Of a stretch of 15,866 bases of DNA, positions 1-6,183 are shown in pieces. This DNA is from Solirubrobacterales bacterium (GTDB lineage Bacteria > Actinomycetota > Thermoleophilia > Solirubrobacterales > 70-9). The stretch spans positions 1 to 15,866 of the forward strand of contig JASLIG010000106.1 in the NCBI GenBank assembly GCA_030152805.1, given 5' to 3'. The notes under the pieces were generated by a model that saw only the letters and a program-made list of their open reading frames with translations, did not search any database and was not told the DNA's origin. Positions within the stretch are counted from its first letter, which is position 1. Every line of letters starts with the position of its first letter. The position numbers and the translations under genes are program-made.

Positions 1-418
1 GGCGCTCGGGGTCCTCGATCGCGTAGCGGAAGGGGTAGTAGGTCGCGTACATCAGGAAGACGATCAGGAAGCTGACCAGGGTCGGCTCGTCCCAGACCCA
101 CCAGTGCCCCCAGGAGGCCTTGGCCCAGATCGAGCCGGTGATCAGCACGGCGGCGCCGAAGATCACCGACATGTGGATCGAGACGTAGGAGTAGGCATCC
201 CAGCGCCGCTCGCCGCTGCGCAGGTGGAGGATCGCGAAGACGCCGCCGACCACGAAGCCGATCAGCGCCGTGATCGCCAGCGGCACGTGCAGGTAGAAGA
301 TCTTCTGGATGAAGCCCTGGTCGGCGTCGAGCGGCGCGTAGAAGAAGACCAGCGAGAAGGCGGCGGCGATCGCCACGACGGTCGCGATCGAGAGGGGTCT
401 CAGTCCTTTGCCGTACAT
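1..418 (-). CDS. ccmC: Haem export/maturation protein CcmC (partial, C-terminus off window)
   Basis: This is the N-terminal 139 residues of a CcmC/CcsA-family multi-spanning membrane protein of system I cytochrome c maturation. The family presents haem on the outer face of the membrane for transfer to CcmE. The start is ATG (416-418), giving MYGKGLRPLS. Hydrophobic segments lie at about residues 10-27, 43-64, 82-98 and 112-127. Residues 103-110 hold the Trp-rich haem-binding signature (WGHWWVWD), and His44 in YLHVP fits the first external haem-ligand histidine. The gene follows ccmB by 33 bp on the same strand, with only a weak AGCAGG-like site before the start. The order ccmA-ccmB-ccmC supports the call. 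The gene runs off the left edge, so the second ligand His cannot be seen. Confidence 0.9.
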   Translation of the reverse strand, partial: MYGKGLRPLSIATVVAIAAAFSLVFFYAPLDADQGFIQKIFYLHVPLAITALIGFVVGGVFAILHLRSGERRWDAYSYVSIHMSVIFGAAVLITGSIWAKASWGHWWVWDEPTLVSFLIVFLMYATYYPFRYAIEDPER

Positions 419-451
419 GCCTGCTTTCGCGGTTGGGAGGCGGCCTGCCCG

Positions 452-1132
452 CTAGTCCTCCAGGAGGAAGTCGAAGACGGCGTAGCCGACCAAGAGGAAG
501 ATCAGATCGTATAGGGAGAGCACCGCCAGCCAGGTGCCGAAGCGGTGGTAACCGGGACCGCCCGCGGTGAGCAGCGGCTCGCTGGCGCCCGTGGCCGCGA
601 TCATCAGCGGCACGACGAGGGGCAGGAGGACGAGCGGACCGAGCAGGTCGCGGGCGCGCGAGTGGACCGCCATCGAGGAGATCAGCGTGCCGGTGGCGGC
701 GATGCCGAGGTCGGCGAGCAGGAGCACGGCGGCGAGCGGCCCGAGCGCCGCCGCCGAGTCGAGGAAGAAGACGGCGAAAATCGGCACCACGACCAGCTCG
801 AGCGCGAGCAGGTAGGCGAACAGCGCCGTCGCCTTGGCGGCGAAGAGGGCGCTGCGGTCGATCGGCGCGAGGCGGATCGCGTCGAAGCCGCCCTCCTCGC
901 GCTCGGCGACGAAGAGGCGGTTGACGCCGAGCAGGGCGGCGAAGAGCAGCGTCGCCCAGAGCACGCCGGCGGCGAGGCTGCCGGAGAGCGCCGTGCGGTC
1001 GAGGCCGAAGCGGAAGATGACGAAGGTGGTGACGGCGAACAGCGCCATCGCCGGCAGCGACTGCAGGGTGCGCAGCTCGGCCCGCAGGTCCTTGGCGAGG
1101 ATCGTGGCGAAGACGGTGCGGGACGGAGTCAC
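452..1132 (-). CDS. ccmB: Haem exporter membrane subunit CcmB
   Basis: This 226-residue integral membrane protein has about six hydrophobic segments and the usual CcmB length. With CcmA it forms the ABC transporter module of cytochrome c maturation, which uses ATP to release holo-CcmE from the CcmC/haem complex. The N-terminus (VTPSRTVFATILAKDLRAEL) and the segment REEGGFDAIRLAP are typical of the family. The GTG start (1130-1132) overlaps the ccmA stop codon by a GTGA junction, so translation is probably coupled. The same frame stays open upstream to about 1894, but that part is the shadow of ccmA. The protein ends in FLLED at 452, 33 bp before ccmC. Confidence 0.9.
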   Translation of the reverse strand: MTPSRTVFATILAKDLRAELRTLQSLPAMALFAVTTFVIFRFGLDRTALSGSLAAGVLWATLLFAALLGVNRLFVAEREEGGFDAIRLAPIDRSALFAAKATALFAYLLALELVVVPIFAVFFLDSAAALGPLAAVLLLADLGIAATGTLISSMAVHSRARDLLGPLVLLPLVVPLMIAATGASEPLLTAGGPGYHRFGTWLAVLSLYDLIFLLVGYAVFDFLLED

Positions 1133-1797
1133 GCCGGCACCGCCCGCCCGCCCGCCTCGAGCCTCAGCACCCGGTCCGCCTCCGCTTCGAAGCGCTCGGG
1201 GTCGTGGCTGACGATCACGCGGGTGCGGCCCTCGCCGGGGCCGATCAGCCCCCGCGCCAGCTCGCGCCCGGCGGCGTCGAGGTTGGAGTCGGGCTCGTCG
1301 AGCAGGAGCAGCTCGGGCCGGTGCAGTACGCAACGGCAGATCGCCAGCCGCTGGCGCATCCCGGCGGAGAGCTCGGCGACGCGTCCCTCGGCGCGCCGCT
1401 CCATCCCCACCGCGGCGAGCAGCTCGGCGATCCGTGCCCCGGCGGCCTCGCCGCTCAGCCCGTGCAGGCGGGCGTGGAAGCGCAGGTTCTCGCGACCGCT
1501 GAGGTCGCGGTAGAGCAGCGGCTCGTGGCCGAGGAAGCCGATCCTGCCGCGCAGCTTCCAGGCTTCGCCCGGCAGCGAGCAGCCGAGCGCCCGCACCGCA
1601 CCGCCGCTGGGCCGCAGCAGCGTGGCGAGGATGCGCAGCAGCGTCGTCTTGCCGGCCCCGTTCGGGCCCAGCACGAGCAGCGTCTCGCCCCGGGCCAGCT
1701 CCAGGCCGACGCCGTCGAGGGCGGTCCGTTCGCCGTAGTCGCGGCGCAGCCCGGCAAGGCTCAGCGCCGGCTCGTCTGTCGCCTGACCGGGCTCCAC
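1129..1797 (-). CDS. ccmA: Haem exporter ATP-binding subunit CcmA
   Basis: This is a 222-residue ABC ATPase, the cytoplasmic subunit of the CcmAB transporter. It shows Walker A GPNGAGKTT (about residues 44-52), a signature region LSAGMRQRLAICR, Walker B LLLLDEP followed by DSNLD, and the switch His in IVSHD. Length, the signature, and direct overlap with ccmB and then ccmC identify it as CcmA and not a generic ABC ATPase. The chosen start is GTG (1795-1797). A CAGAAT box (1805-1810, minus strand) ends 7 nt before it and no Shine-Dalgarno site is present, so the message is probably leaderless. It is first in the ccm operon and divergent from the secreted protein gene at 1852. Confidence 0.9.
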   Translation of the reverse strand: MEPGQATDEPALSLAGLRRDYGERTALDGVGLELARGETLLVLGPNGAGKTTLLRILATLLRPSGGAVRALGCSLPGEAWKLRGRIGFLGHEPLLYRDLSGRENLRFHARLHGLSGEAAGARIAELLAAVGMERRAEGRVAELSAGMRQRLAICRCVLHRPELLLLDEPDSNLDAAGRELARGLIGPGEGRTRVIVSHDPERFEAEADRVLRLEAGGRAVPA

Positions 1798-1804
1798 CGC
1801 TGGG

Positions 1805-1810
1805 ATTCTG
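1805..1810 (-). promoter_or_regulatory. Candidate -10 box for leaderless ccmA
   Basis: On the minus strand the hexamer CAGAAT ends 7 nt before the GTG start of ccmA. It keeps the A at position 2 and T at position 6 of a sigma-70 -10 box. There is no purine-rich ribosome binding site in between. No convincing -35 is seen. Confidence 0.45.
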
Positions 1811-1816
1811 ACCGTC

Positions 1817-1846
1817 TAGGCTGCCGCGGCACATCTCAAGAGGAGG
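1817..1846 (+). promoter_or_regulatory. -10 box and strong Shine-Dalgarno site for the secreted protein
   Basis: TAGGCT (1817-1822) is a candidate -10 box. It is followed after a short leader by AGGAGG (1841-1846), 5 nt before the ATG at 1852. This is one of few genes here with a clear ribosome binding site, and it fixes the start. Confidence 0.55.
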
Positions 1847-1851
1847 GACGA

Positions 1852-2268
1852 ATGAGCAGGACCAAGAAGGCAGGGGCGCTGATCGCGTTGGCACTCGCCG
1901 CGATCGCGCTGGTGGCGATCCCCGCCGGCGCGACCGGCCCCGGCAAGACCGGCCCCGGCCAGACCGTCGCCGTTAAGTCGGAAGTGACGATCGGCACCGT
2001 CGGCTATCAGGGCAAGGTCAAGGCCGCCAGCTCGAACTGCGTCGGCGAACGGACCGTCGTTCTCAAGCAGAAGGGCAACGGTGTCCTCAGCCGGGTCAAG
2101 TCCAAGGCCAACGGCAGCTGGAAGGCCGACCTCGAAGAGCTCAACGCGAACATCGAGATCCCGGCCGAGGTCTACGCCGAAGTGAAGCCGCTCACGCAGG
2201 CGACCGCCGGTCCCGTTTACAAGTGCCTGGCTGCGACCTCGAAGACGGTCGAAATCGCCGGAGGCTGA
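1852..2268 (+). CDS. Small secreted protein of unknown function, probable beta-sandwich
   Basis: This 138-residue protein starts at an ATG placed 5 nt after AGGAGG. It has a clear signal peptide: a basic n-region (MSRTKKAG), a hydrophobic core (ALIALALAAIALVAIPA) and probable cleavage after AGA near residue 28. The mature part begins TGPGKTGPGQT and continues with alternating short hydrophobic strands (VTIGTVGYQGKV, RTVVLKQKG, EVYAEVKP). There are just two cysteines, in SNCVGE and YKCLA, well placed for a disulfide. The pattern fits a small extracellular immunoglobulin-like or carboxypeptidase-regulatory-like fold, but no named family was recognised. It is divergent from ccmA, and a weak hairpin follows it. 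Its function is unknown. Confidence 0.75.
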   Translation: MSRTKKAGALIALALAAIALVAIPAGATGPGKTGPGQTVAVKSEVTIGTVGYQGKVKAASSNCVGERTVVLKQKGNGVLSRVKSKANGSWKADLEELNANIEIPAEVYAEVKPLTQATAGPVYKCLAATSKTVEIAGG

Positions 2269-2280
2269 GTGCGAGGGCTC

Positions 2281-2309
2281 GCTGGGACGCCCGGCGACGC
2301 CCTGCCAGC
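2281..2309 (+). terminator. Weak hairpin after the secreted protein gene
   Basis: GCTGG (2281-2285) pairs with CCAGC (2305-2309), with an inner CGCC/GGCG helix. It lies 13 bp after the stop codon. There is no T-tract, so termination is only suggested by position. Confidence 0.25.
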
Positions 2310-2337
2310 AACCGGTACGGGGATTGATCGCTCGCGG

Positions 2338-2343
2338 TACGCT
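2338..2343 (+). promoter_or_regulatory. Candidate -10 box for leaderless methyltransferase
   Basis: TACGCT ends 9 nt before the GTG at 2353 and no ribosome binding site lies between. Spacing is slightly longer than for the other leaderless genes in the window. Confidence 0.4.
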
Positions 2344-2352
2344 TCGGAATCC

Positions 2353-3087
2353 GTGAGCGATCAACCGCCCATCCTCAACGAGGTCGACACTTACGGGCCG
2401 GCCTATATGCGGGTCGCGGAGCAGCTCGGCCGCTACGAGGGCAACGAGGAGGAGGCTCCGCTGGCGATCGAGCTGCTCGGCCTCTCGCCGGGCGATCGCG
2501 TGCTCGACGCGGGCTGCGGCCTGGGCCGCTTCGTCGCCGCCCTCGCCGACAACGGGATCGACGCGGTCGGCGTCGACATCTCCGAGATCGCGATCGGCGA
2601 AGCCAAGCGCGAGTACCCCGGCCCCACGTATTACGTCGCCGACCTGATCAAGCCGCTGCCGCCCGAGCTGCGCGGCTTCGACGGCCTGGTCAGCCTCTCC
2701 TCGAGCTTCGGCTTCGGCGCCACCGTGGCCGAGGACGAGGCGATGCTGCGCGCCTATCACGACGCCCTGCGTCCCGGCGGCAGGATGGCGATGGAGCTCT
2801 CCGACCTCGAGCGCTCGCGCTACCGGCTGAAAACCGACGAGGGCGTGGTCGAGCGCGAGACGAACGGCGTCCAGGAAACGCTCGACGTCGACTTCTCAAC
2901 CGGCATGCTGCACGTCCACTACGTATACGGCGGGGACGAAGTCGACTCCCGCATCCGCATGTACGAGGCGGACGACCTCGAACGGATGGCGGTCGAAGCG
3001 GGCTTCCGCGACGTCGAGCGCTACGGCAACTTCGCCGGCGGCCCGAAGCGCCCCGAGGACCGCCTCGTCCTCGTCGCCACCGCATGA
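2353..3087 (+). CDS. Class I SAM-dependent methyltransferase
   Basis: This is a 244-residue Rossmann-fold methyltransferase. Motif I is VLDAGCGLGRF (residues 50-60). The acidic end of strand 2 is GVDIS, the motif II region is FDGLVSLSSSFGF, and LRPGGRMAMEL is the post-motif strand typical of the Methyltransf_11/25 type. The C-terminal half contains a small antiparallel-strand insertion (STGMLHVHYVYGG) often used for substrate binding, and the substrate cannot be predicted. The frame is open back to 2269, but the segment before 2353 reads like non-coding sequence and holds the -10 box, so GTG 2353 (VSDQPPILNE) is preferred. The ATP-grasp gene starts 13 bp after the stop and is probably co-transcribed. 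Confidence 0.8.
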   Translation: MSDQPPILNEVDTYGPAYMRVAEQLGRYEGNEEEAPLAIELLGLSPGDRVLDAGCGLGRFVAALADNGIDAVGVDISEIAIGEAKREYPGPTYYVADLIKPLPPELRGFDGLVSLSSSFGFGATVAEDEAMLRAYHDALRPGGRMAMELSDLERSRYRLKTDEGVVERETNGVQETLDVDFSTGMLHVHYVYGGDEVDSRIRMYEADDLERMAVEAGFRDVERYGNFAGGPKRPEDRLVLVATA

Positions 3088-3100
3088 GGTGCAACGCATA

Positions 3101-4393
3101 GTGGCTCCCACAGAACCACAGCGCGTTACACCTCGAGAGGGCGGGGGGGCGGCGGTCGTAGTCGATGCCTACTCGACGGGGGCGCGGCTGGCGCCGCGGT
3201 TCGCGGCGGCGGGACTCCCAGTCGTCCACGTGCAGAGCGGCCCGCGCCTTCCCGGCTTCTACCTGCGCGGTTTCCGCACCGACGACTTCGTTGAGAACGT
3301 CGTCCACGAAGGGGATCTGGAGGCAACGGCGGCGCGGCTCGCCACCTACGACCCTGCCTTCGTCGTCGTCGGCGCCGAGCCGGGGGTGCCGCTGGCCGAC
3401 GCGCTCAGCGAGCGACTCGGCCTCCCCTCCAACGGCAGCGCCCAGAGCGCGGCGCGGCGCGACAAGAACGCGATGTCCGAGGCGCTGCGCGCTGCGGGTC
3501 TGCGCACGGCGGAAGCGTTGAAGACCGGCGATGCCGGCGAGGCTGTCGCCTGGGCGGCGGCCCGCGGTGGCGCCCCGGTCGTGGTCAAACCGCTCGACAG
3601 CGCCGGTACCGACGGGGTCAGCATCTGCCAGGACGGGGCCTCGATCGAAGCCGCCTTCGCCGCGATCCTCGGCCGGCCGAACGCGCTTCACGGCGCCAAC
3701 GAGGAGCTGCTCGTCCAAGAGCTGCTGCAGGGCACCCAGCTGTTCGTCAACTCGGTCAGCTGGGACGGCGTCCACCACGTCTCCGAGGTCTGGCGGGACA
3801 ACAAGCTGCGCCGCGGCGCCAACTTCATCTACGACTACGAGGAGCTGCTGCCGCCCCATGGCGAGCAGCAGGATCAGGTCGTGCCCTACGTCGAAGCGGT
3901 GCTCGACGCGCTCGGCATCCGCTACGGCCCCGCCCACACCGAGGTGATGCTGACCGACACCGGCCCGGTGCTGGTCGAGTCGGGTGCGCGCATGCATGGC
4001 TCGGTACCAGACGACGTCGTCGACCGCTGCACGCCCAGCCACCAGGCGCTCACCGCCGAGGCCTACCTCGAACCGGCGTCGGTGGCACGCCGGGCCCAGA
4101 CGCCCTACGAGTTGGCGGCCGGCGCCTACTGCGTGATGCTGATCTCCCAGCACGAGGGGCGCATCGTCGACGACGCCGGCATGCGCGAGATCGAAGCGCT
4201 GCCCTCCTTCGCCGGCACGATCAACATGCTCGGCCCCGGCGACCGGCTGAAAAAGACCGTCGACCTCTTCTCCTGCCCCGGGTTCATCTACCTCGTCGAT
4301 CCCGATCGCGACCGGCTCAAAGCCGATTACGACCGCATCCGCGAGCTCGACGCCAGCGGCATCTTCGAACTAGAGCAGTTGGTCGCTTCCTGA
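3101..4393 (+). CDS. ATP-grasp domain ligase, substrate unknown
   Basis: This 430-residue protein has an ATP-grasp fold, which joins a carboxylate (via an acyl-phosphate) to an amine or thiol. An N-terminal preATP-grasp region (VVVDAYSTGARLAPRF) is followed by the linker helix RRDKNAMSEALRAAGL. The ATP-binding strand and glycine loop are PVVVKPLDSAGTDGV (Lys163), and the adenine-side strand is ELLVQELL. Metal-binding acidic residues are Glu281 (HTEVML) and Glu293 (VLVESGARMHG), where many relatives have E-x-N-x-R. The layout resembles biotin-carboxylase/CPSase-like L-amino-acid ligases. GTG 3101 is chosen because GAGGTG (3086-3091) is well placed as its ribosome binding site; GTG 3089 is possible. 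The adjoining methyltransferase suggests a small ligated and methylated metabolite (inference). Confidence 0.75.
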   Translation: MAPTEPQRVTPREGGGAAVVVDAYSTGARLAPRFAAAGLPVVHVQSGPRLPGFYLRGFRTDDFVENVVHEGDLEATAARLATYDPAFVVVGAEPGVPLADALSERLGLPSNGSAQSAARRDKNAMSEALRAAGLRTAEALKTGDAGEAVAWAAARGGAPVVVKPLDSAGTDGVSICQDGASIEAAFAAILGRPNALHGANEELLVQELLQGTQLFVNSVSWDGVHHVSEVWRDNKLRRGANFIYDYEELLPPHGEQQDQVVPYVEAVLDALGIRYGPAHTEVMLTDTGPVLVESGARMHGSVPDDVVDRCTPSHQALTAEAYLEPASVARRAQTPYELAAGAYCVMLISQHEGRIVDDAGMREIEALPSFAGTINMLGPGDRLKKTVDLFSCPGFIYLVDPDRDRLKADYDRIRELDASGIFELEQLVAS

Positions 4394-4396
4394 GTT

Positions 4397-4414
4397 TCCG
4401 GGTGGAAGCCCGGA
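4397..4414. terminator. Short hairpin between convergent genes
   Basis: TCCGGG (4397-4402) pairs with CCCGGA (4409-4414) around a 6-nt loop. It fills the 21-bp gap between two converging stop codons, so it could act on both strands. There is no T-run. Confidence 0.35.
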
Positions 4415-6013
4415 TCAGCCGCCGCGCTTGCGCAGGGTGCGGCGGCCTACCTTCAGGAGCGGGCCAGCGCCCTCGCGCAGTGCTTTGCTCCGCGTCGCGC
4501 CCTTGCCGTAGAGCAGCTTGGCCGAGGCCCGCACCGCTTCGCCCAGCGTCTGGTCGTAGGGGTGCCACCAGAAGTCGCGGGTCAGCCCCGGCTCCCAGGC
4601 GTTCATCTTGACGTTGACGCACTCGTAGAAGCCGAATTTGGAGTGCGAGCGGCCGACGCCGGAGTCCTTGACCCCGCCCCAGGCGCACTGGCAGGCGCCG
4701 TGGCTGAAGGAGTGGTCGTTGATCCATACCATCCCCGACTCGATCCGCCGGGCGATCCGCTCGCCCTTCTGGCGGTCCTTGGTCCAGACCGAGGCGCCGA
4801 GGCCGAACTCGGAGTCGTTGGCGAGGTCGATCGCCTCCTGCTCGGAGTCGACGACGACGATCGGCAGCACCGGGCCGAAGACCTCCTCGCGCATGATCCG
4901 CATCTCGTGTGTGACCCCGGTCAGCACGGTGGGGGCGACGAACTTGCCGGAGAGGCCGGCGACCTCGGTTGGGCCGCCGCAGAGCTTGGTCGCGCCGGCG
5001 GCGACCGCGTCCTCGACCAGGTCGACGACGATCTCGTACTGGCCCTCGGAGGTCATCGGGCCGATCTCGGTCTCCCACTGCAGCGGGTCCCCGAGGCGCA
5101 GCTTCTCGGCCTCGCGGGCGACCCCCTCGACGAAGCGGTCGGCGACCTCGCGCAGCACGTAGACCCGCTCGATCCCCGAGCAGGTCTGGCCGGCGTTGGC
5201 GAAGCCGCCCCAGACGCCGCCGGAGATCGCGTTGGGCAGGTCGGCGTCGGCGCAGACGATCATCGGATCCTTGCCGCCCAGCTCCAGCACCGAGCCCTTG
5301 AGGCGCTCCGCGCAGACGGCGCCGACCTTGCGGCCGACCTCGACCGAGCCGGTGAAGAAGACCTTGCCGACGCTCGACTTGGCGAGCGCGTCGCCGACGG
5401 CGCCGCCGCCGTGGACGACGCGGACCAGGCCCTCGGGCAGGCCGCCCTTCTCGAAGACGCGGCGGATCGCCTCGCCGAGCAGCGGTGTCAGGCTGGCCGG
5501 CTTGAGCACGACGCCGTTGCCCGCCATCAGCGCGATCGCCACCTCGCCGAAGGGGATCGACCAGGGGTAGTTCCAGGGCGCGATAACGCCGACGACGCCG
5601 ATCGGCTCATAGGAGAAGCGGCCTTTCTTGCTCATCAGGAAGGCCTGGCTCATCCGCACCTTCTCGTCGGCGAGGATCTTCGGGCCGGCCTTGGCGCACC
5701 AGTGCAGGGCGTCGACCGTCGGCAGCAGCTCCATCGTGTAGGCCTCGGCGCGCGGCTTTCCCTGCTCCTGGACAAGCAGCTCGGCGATCTCGTCGATGTC
5801 GTCGAGCAAGGCGTCGGCGGCGCGCTTCAGGTAGCGGGCGCGGTCGGCCAGCGAGAGCTCGGCCCAGGCGGGCTGGATGCGGGCTACGTCGTCGACCACG
5901 GACTGGACCTCGTCGGGGGTGATCGTGGCGACGGACCCGACCAGCTCGCCGGTGGCGGGGTTGAAGGACTCGAGGGTGGACTGGGCGGGGGGCGACTGCG
6001 TTGCGATCTCCAT
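4415..6013 (-). CDS. NAD(P)+-dependent aldehyde dehydrogenase
   Basis: This 532-residue enzyme oxidises an aldehyde to its acid. All family landmarks are present: the PWNYP loop (Asn148), cofactor-binding Lys171 in VLKPAS, the FTGSVEVG Rossmann loop, the general base Glu244 in LELGGKDP, and the nucleophile Cys278 in NAGQTCSG. The Cys lies the usual 34 residues after the Glu. EVFGPVLP near the C-terminus is also standard. It matches the succinate-semialdehyde/betaine-aldehyde branch, but the substrate is not fixed by sequence. A basic tail of about 45 residues (ending RRTLRKRGG) follows the canonical domain. ATG 6013 is chosen because TACAAT ends 8 nt upstream; the frame is open to 6277, through an inverted repeat, and that part is not coding. 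It is divergent from rarA. Confidence 0.92.
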   Translation of the reverse strand: MEIATQSPPAQSTLESFNPATGELVGSVATITPDEVQSVVDDVARIQPAWAELSLADRARYLKRAADALLDDIDEIAELLVQEQGKPRAEAYTMELLPTVDALHWCAKAGPKILADEKVRMSQAFLMSKKGRFSYEPIGVVGVIAPWNYPWSIPFGEVAIALMAGNGVVLKPASLTPLLGEAIRRVFEKGGLPEGLVRVVHGGGAVGDALAKSSVGKVFFTGSVEVGRKVGAVCAERLKGSVLELGGKDPMIVCADADLPNAISGGVWGGFANAGQTCSGIERVYVLREVADRFVEGVAREAEKLRLGDPLQWETEIGPMTSEGQYEIVVDLVEDAVAAGATKLCGGPTEVAGLSGKFVAPTVLTGVTHEMRIMREEVFGPVLPIVVVDSEQEAIDLANDSEFGLGASVWTKDRQKGERIARRIESGMVWINDHSFSHGACQCAWGGVKDSGVGRSHSKFGFYECVNVKMNAWEPGLTRDFWWHPYDQTLGEAVRASAKLLYGKGATRSKALREGAGPLLKVGRRTLRKRGG

Positions 6014-6021
6014 GGTCGTCG

Positions 6022-6027
6022 ATTGTA
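6022..6027 (-). promoter_or_regulatory. Perfect -10 box for leaderless aldehyde dehydrogenase
   Basis: TACAAT on the minus strand ends 8 nt before the ATG at 6013 and there is no ribosome binding site. This strongly supports the start. The position expected for -35 (6045-6050) falls inside the left arm of the inverted repeat and does not resemble TTGACA. Confidence 0.6.
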
Positions 6028-6039
6028 GGTGGTGTGGGG

Positions 6040-6168
6040 GGGAGCCGGGGAGGTCTCGGGGGATCCCACGCACCGCCGGAGGCGGCGCGAATTTGGTGCC
6101 GCTGCGCGGCTGGGGATCACTCTGCGGAGCCGCTTCGCGAGGATCCCCCGAGACCTCCCCCGGCTCCC
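6040..6168. repeat. 129-bp element with 27/28-bp terminal inverted repeats
   Basis: The left arm (6040-6066) and right arm (6141-6168) are reverse complements, apart from one extra C in the right arm. The core sequence is GAGGTCTCGGGGGATCC. The 74-bp interior has three more small hairpins: CCGCC/GGCGG (6073-6085), GCCGC/GCGGC (6098-6110) and GCGG/CCGC (6124-6133). The element fills the space between the divergent promoters of the aldehyde dehydrogenase and rarA, and each arm covers one expected -35 region. No flanking target duplication was seen. It could be a MITE or REP-like unit, or a shared operator. Confidence 0.8.
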
Positions 6169-6169
6169 T

Positions 6170-6175
6170 CATACT
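6170..6175 (+). promoter_or_regulatory. Candidate -10 box for leaderless rarA
   Basis: CATACT ends 8 nt before the ATG at 6184, the same spacing as the divergent aldehyde dehydrogenase promoter. It begins 2 nt past the right arm of the inverted repeat. There is no ribosome binding site. Confidence 0.45.
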
Positions 6176-6183
6176 CAGCTGCA

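Noticed and set aside
452..1894. A 480-residue minus-strand frame reading through ccmA into ccmB
   Set aside because: The first half is Arg/Ala-rich shadow of ccmA. CcmB starts at GTG 1132 and only the last 226 residues look like a real protein.
2690..4153. A 487-residue minus-strand frame
   Set aside because: It lies antisense to the methyltransferase and ATP-grasp genes and degenerates into Arg-rich sequence, as expected for a shadow frame.
4562..6028. A long plus-strand frame opposite the aldehyde dehydrogenase
   Set aside because: It is Asp/Gly/Val-rich with no recognisable motif, while the minus strand has every aldehyde dehydrogenase landmark and a TACAAT promoter.
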